Source: an uncultured Demequina sp.
GTDB taxonomy: Bacteria > Actinomycetota > Actinomycetes > Actinomycetales > Demequinaceae
NCBI GenBank assembly: GCA_937925595.1
Contig: CALALQ010000191.1
Coordinates: 1 to 6,611, forward strand
Direction of reading: 5' to 3'
DNA: 6,611 nucleotides
Numbering within the stretch: position 1 is the first letter of the stretch; every line of letters starts with the position of its first letter. Made by a program: the position numbers and the translations under genes. Under the pieces are notes generated by a model that saw nothing but the letters and a program-made list of their open reading frames with translations, had not been told where the DNA came from and made no database searches. Shown here one piece after another: positions 5,807 through 6,611 of this stretch.

Positions 5807-6184
5807 GCTCGCCACGCTCCCAACGGGTTCTATTCTGGCGCGTTCAACACCATCCGGAACGGCGCCAATCGCCGCATTGTGGCGCTGGACTCCGAAGTAA
5901 CGTCCTACGCCAGCATCGCTGCGGCGAGCCTCGCGGCTGCGGCAGTCGACGACGACGATATGGCCGAGGCCTCCGGCTCAGTGTCCGGCCGTCGCCTCAA
6001 CATCGCGCAGATTGCTGATGTCGAGATCACCGCGACCGGCACCGCAACGCACGTGGCCATTGTCGATGACGACGATGAAGCGGTGCTGTACGTCACGACC
6101 TGCACCTCGCAGGCCCTGACGGATGGCGGGACGGTCACGTTCCCGACCTGGGGAATCGAGCTCCGCGCGCCTGGTGCGCCGTAA
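5804..6184 (+). CDS. Small phage structural-operon protein, unknown function
   Basis: A 126-residue protein starting MARHAPNGFYSGAF. The N-terminal half is helical and Ala-rich (about 36-48). The C-terminal half is beta-like: DVEITATGTATHVAIVDDDDEAVLYVTTC, then a Gly-rich turn and VTFPTWGIEL, a pattern (ATHVAlvD...LlYVT.cts..vt.G.tvt.P.W.iei) that I recall from hypothetical proteins beside phage tail or decoration genes. Two acidic runs, VDDDD at 48-52 and 87-91, stand out. No signal peptide or membrane segment is seen. It sits between the 77-residue gene and the truncated adhesin-like gene and is expected to be well translated. It is probably a virion surface or tail-associated subunit, but that is inferred from context only. 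Confidence 0.72.
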   Translation: MARHAPNGFYSGAFNTIRNGANRRIVALDSEVTSYASIAAASLAAAAVDDDDMAEASGSVSGRRLNIAQIADVEITATGTATHVAIVDDDDEAVLYVTTCTSQALTDGGTVTFPTWGIELRAPGAP

Positions 6185-6196
6185 GAGAGTGAGCCA

Positions 6197-6611
6197 ATGA
6201 ACTGTTCCGCCGCCATTGCACGGAAGTGGGACGAGCCGATCGTCCCCGGCGCAGCCAACCTCTACGAGGTCGATTTCTCATGGGCGTGTGCACGCAAATG
6301 GGAGTCGAGGGAGTGGGCGCTGACGGACACGATCCGGCTTCCGAATGGCCTGGACGCCGTGTGCGTGAGGGCGGGCAGGTCTGGGCAGCGGCCGCCGCCC
6401 TGGCCGGACGTTGTCGGTCGCACCGTGGTGGACGGCGGCGTGCAGTGGGGGATCGTCCAGTCCTCGAGCGCGAGCCTTGAGACGACGGTCGAGTCCTATT
6501 TCTGGGCGCCGCCCGCGGGGATCACCGAAAGCGGTGGTGAGGATGGCGCGACGCGCACGGTCAGATTGCTGACCGTTGCAGGAAACGTTGAAGCCGGTGA
6601 CCACACCATCC
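6197..6611 (+). CDS. N-terminus of an adhesin-like phage structural protein (runs off the end)
   Basis: The frame is open from ATG 6197 to the window end (138 codons plus one base) with no stop. It starts 12 bases after the previous stop, with a purine-rich AGAGAGTGAG upstream. An ARKW motif occurs twice (residues 8-11 and 32-35), the second followed by ALTDTIRLPNG. Then come CVRAGRSGQRPPPWP and VVGRTVVDGGVQW (57-84), matching a widespread small domain in phage tail fibres and baseplate-associated proteins with the pattern 'AGtSGatePtWPttvGatVtDGtvtW'. That Trp/Pro/Gly-rich module is thought to be a beta-structured surface or carbohydrate-binding element. A beta-rich segment (ETTVESYFWAPP) follows. 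A surface-exposed virion role is likely; the C-terminal part and full length are unknown. Confidence 0.72.
   Translation, partial: MNCSAAIARKWDEPIVPGAANLYEVDFSWACARKWESREWALTDTIRLPNGLDAVCVRAGRSGQRPPPWPDVVGRTVVDGGVQWGIVQSSSASLETTVESYFWAPPAGITESGGEDGATRTVRLLTVAGNVEAGDHTI

Overview
The window is the head-to-neck part of the structural operon of a tailed double-stranded DNA phage or prophage. All convincing genes lie on the + strand, close together, and three junctions are 4-base stop/start overlaps (ATGA, ATGA, GTGA). There is no rRNA, tRNA, integrase, IS element or CRISPR. High GC (mostly about 60-70% in lines counted by hand), strong codon-position bias and protein families typical of proteobacterial prophages suggest a GC-rich proteobacterial host, probably beta or gamma. 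The genus cannot be told, nor whether this is a free phage, a prophage or a metagenomic contig.

Layout: (1) 1-333, C-terminus of a lambda-family portal protein. (2) 330-2600, one 756-residue polypeptide joining a ClpP-like prohead protease (Ser117/His140/Asp190), a Pro-Ala linker and scaffold-like segment, and an HK97-fold major capsid protein. An in-frame ATG at 1158, with a well-placed Shine-Dalgarno sequence, falls exactly at the protease/scaffold boundary. (3) 2669-3037, a DUF2190-type capsid cement protein behind a 68-base gap that holds a GC-rich hairpin. (4) 3056-3811, a neck/tail-completion protein resembling lambda gpZ. (5) 3808-4128, a lambda gpFII-like head-tail joining protein. 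(6) 4125-5540, a 471-residue fibre-like protein: an N-terminal beta-rich domain, ten 22-residue repeats each with an invariant His (often His-x-His), and a short 9-residue terminal repeat. (7) 5542-5775 and 5804-6184, two small proteins of unknown function. (8) 6197 to the end, the start of a protein with a phage-adhesin-like Trp/Pro/Gly domain.

Reading the genes together: the portal nucleates the prohead; the protease-scaffold-capsid polyprotein builds and matures the shell; the cement protein stabilises it after expansion; the gpZ-like and gpFII-like proteins complete the neck. The repeat protein and the genes after it look like surface-exposed accessory virion proteins. No tail tube, tape-measure or baseplate gene appears within the 2.4 kb after the joining gene.

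The most interesting items are the perfectly phased 22-residue His-x-His repeat array, whose N-terminal domain differs from it in base composition, and the internal start in the protease-capsid fusion, which recalls the nested C/Nu3 arrangement of lambda.
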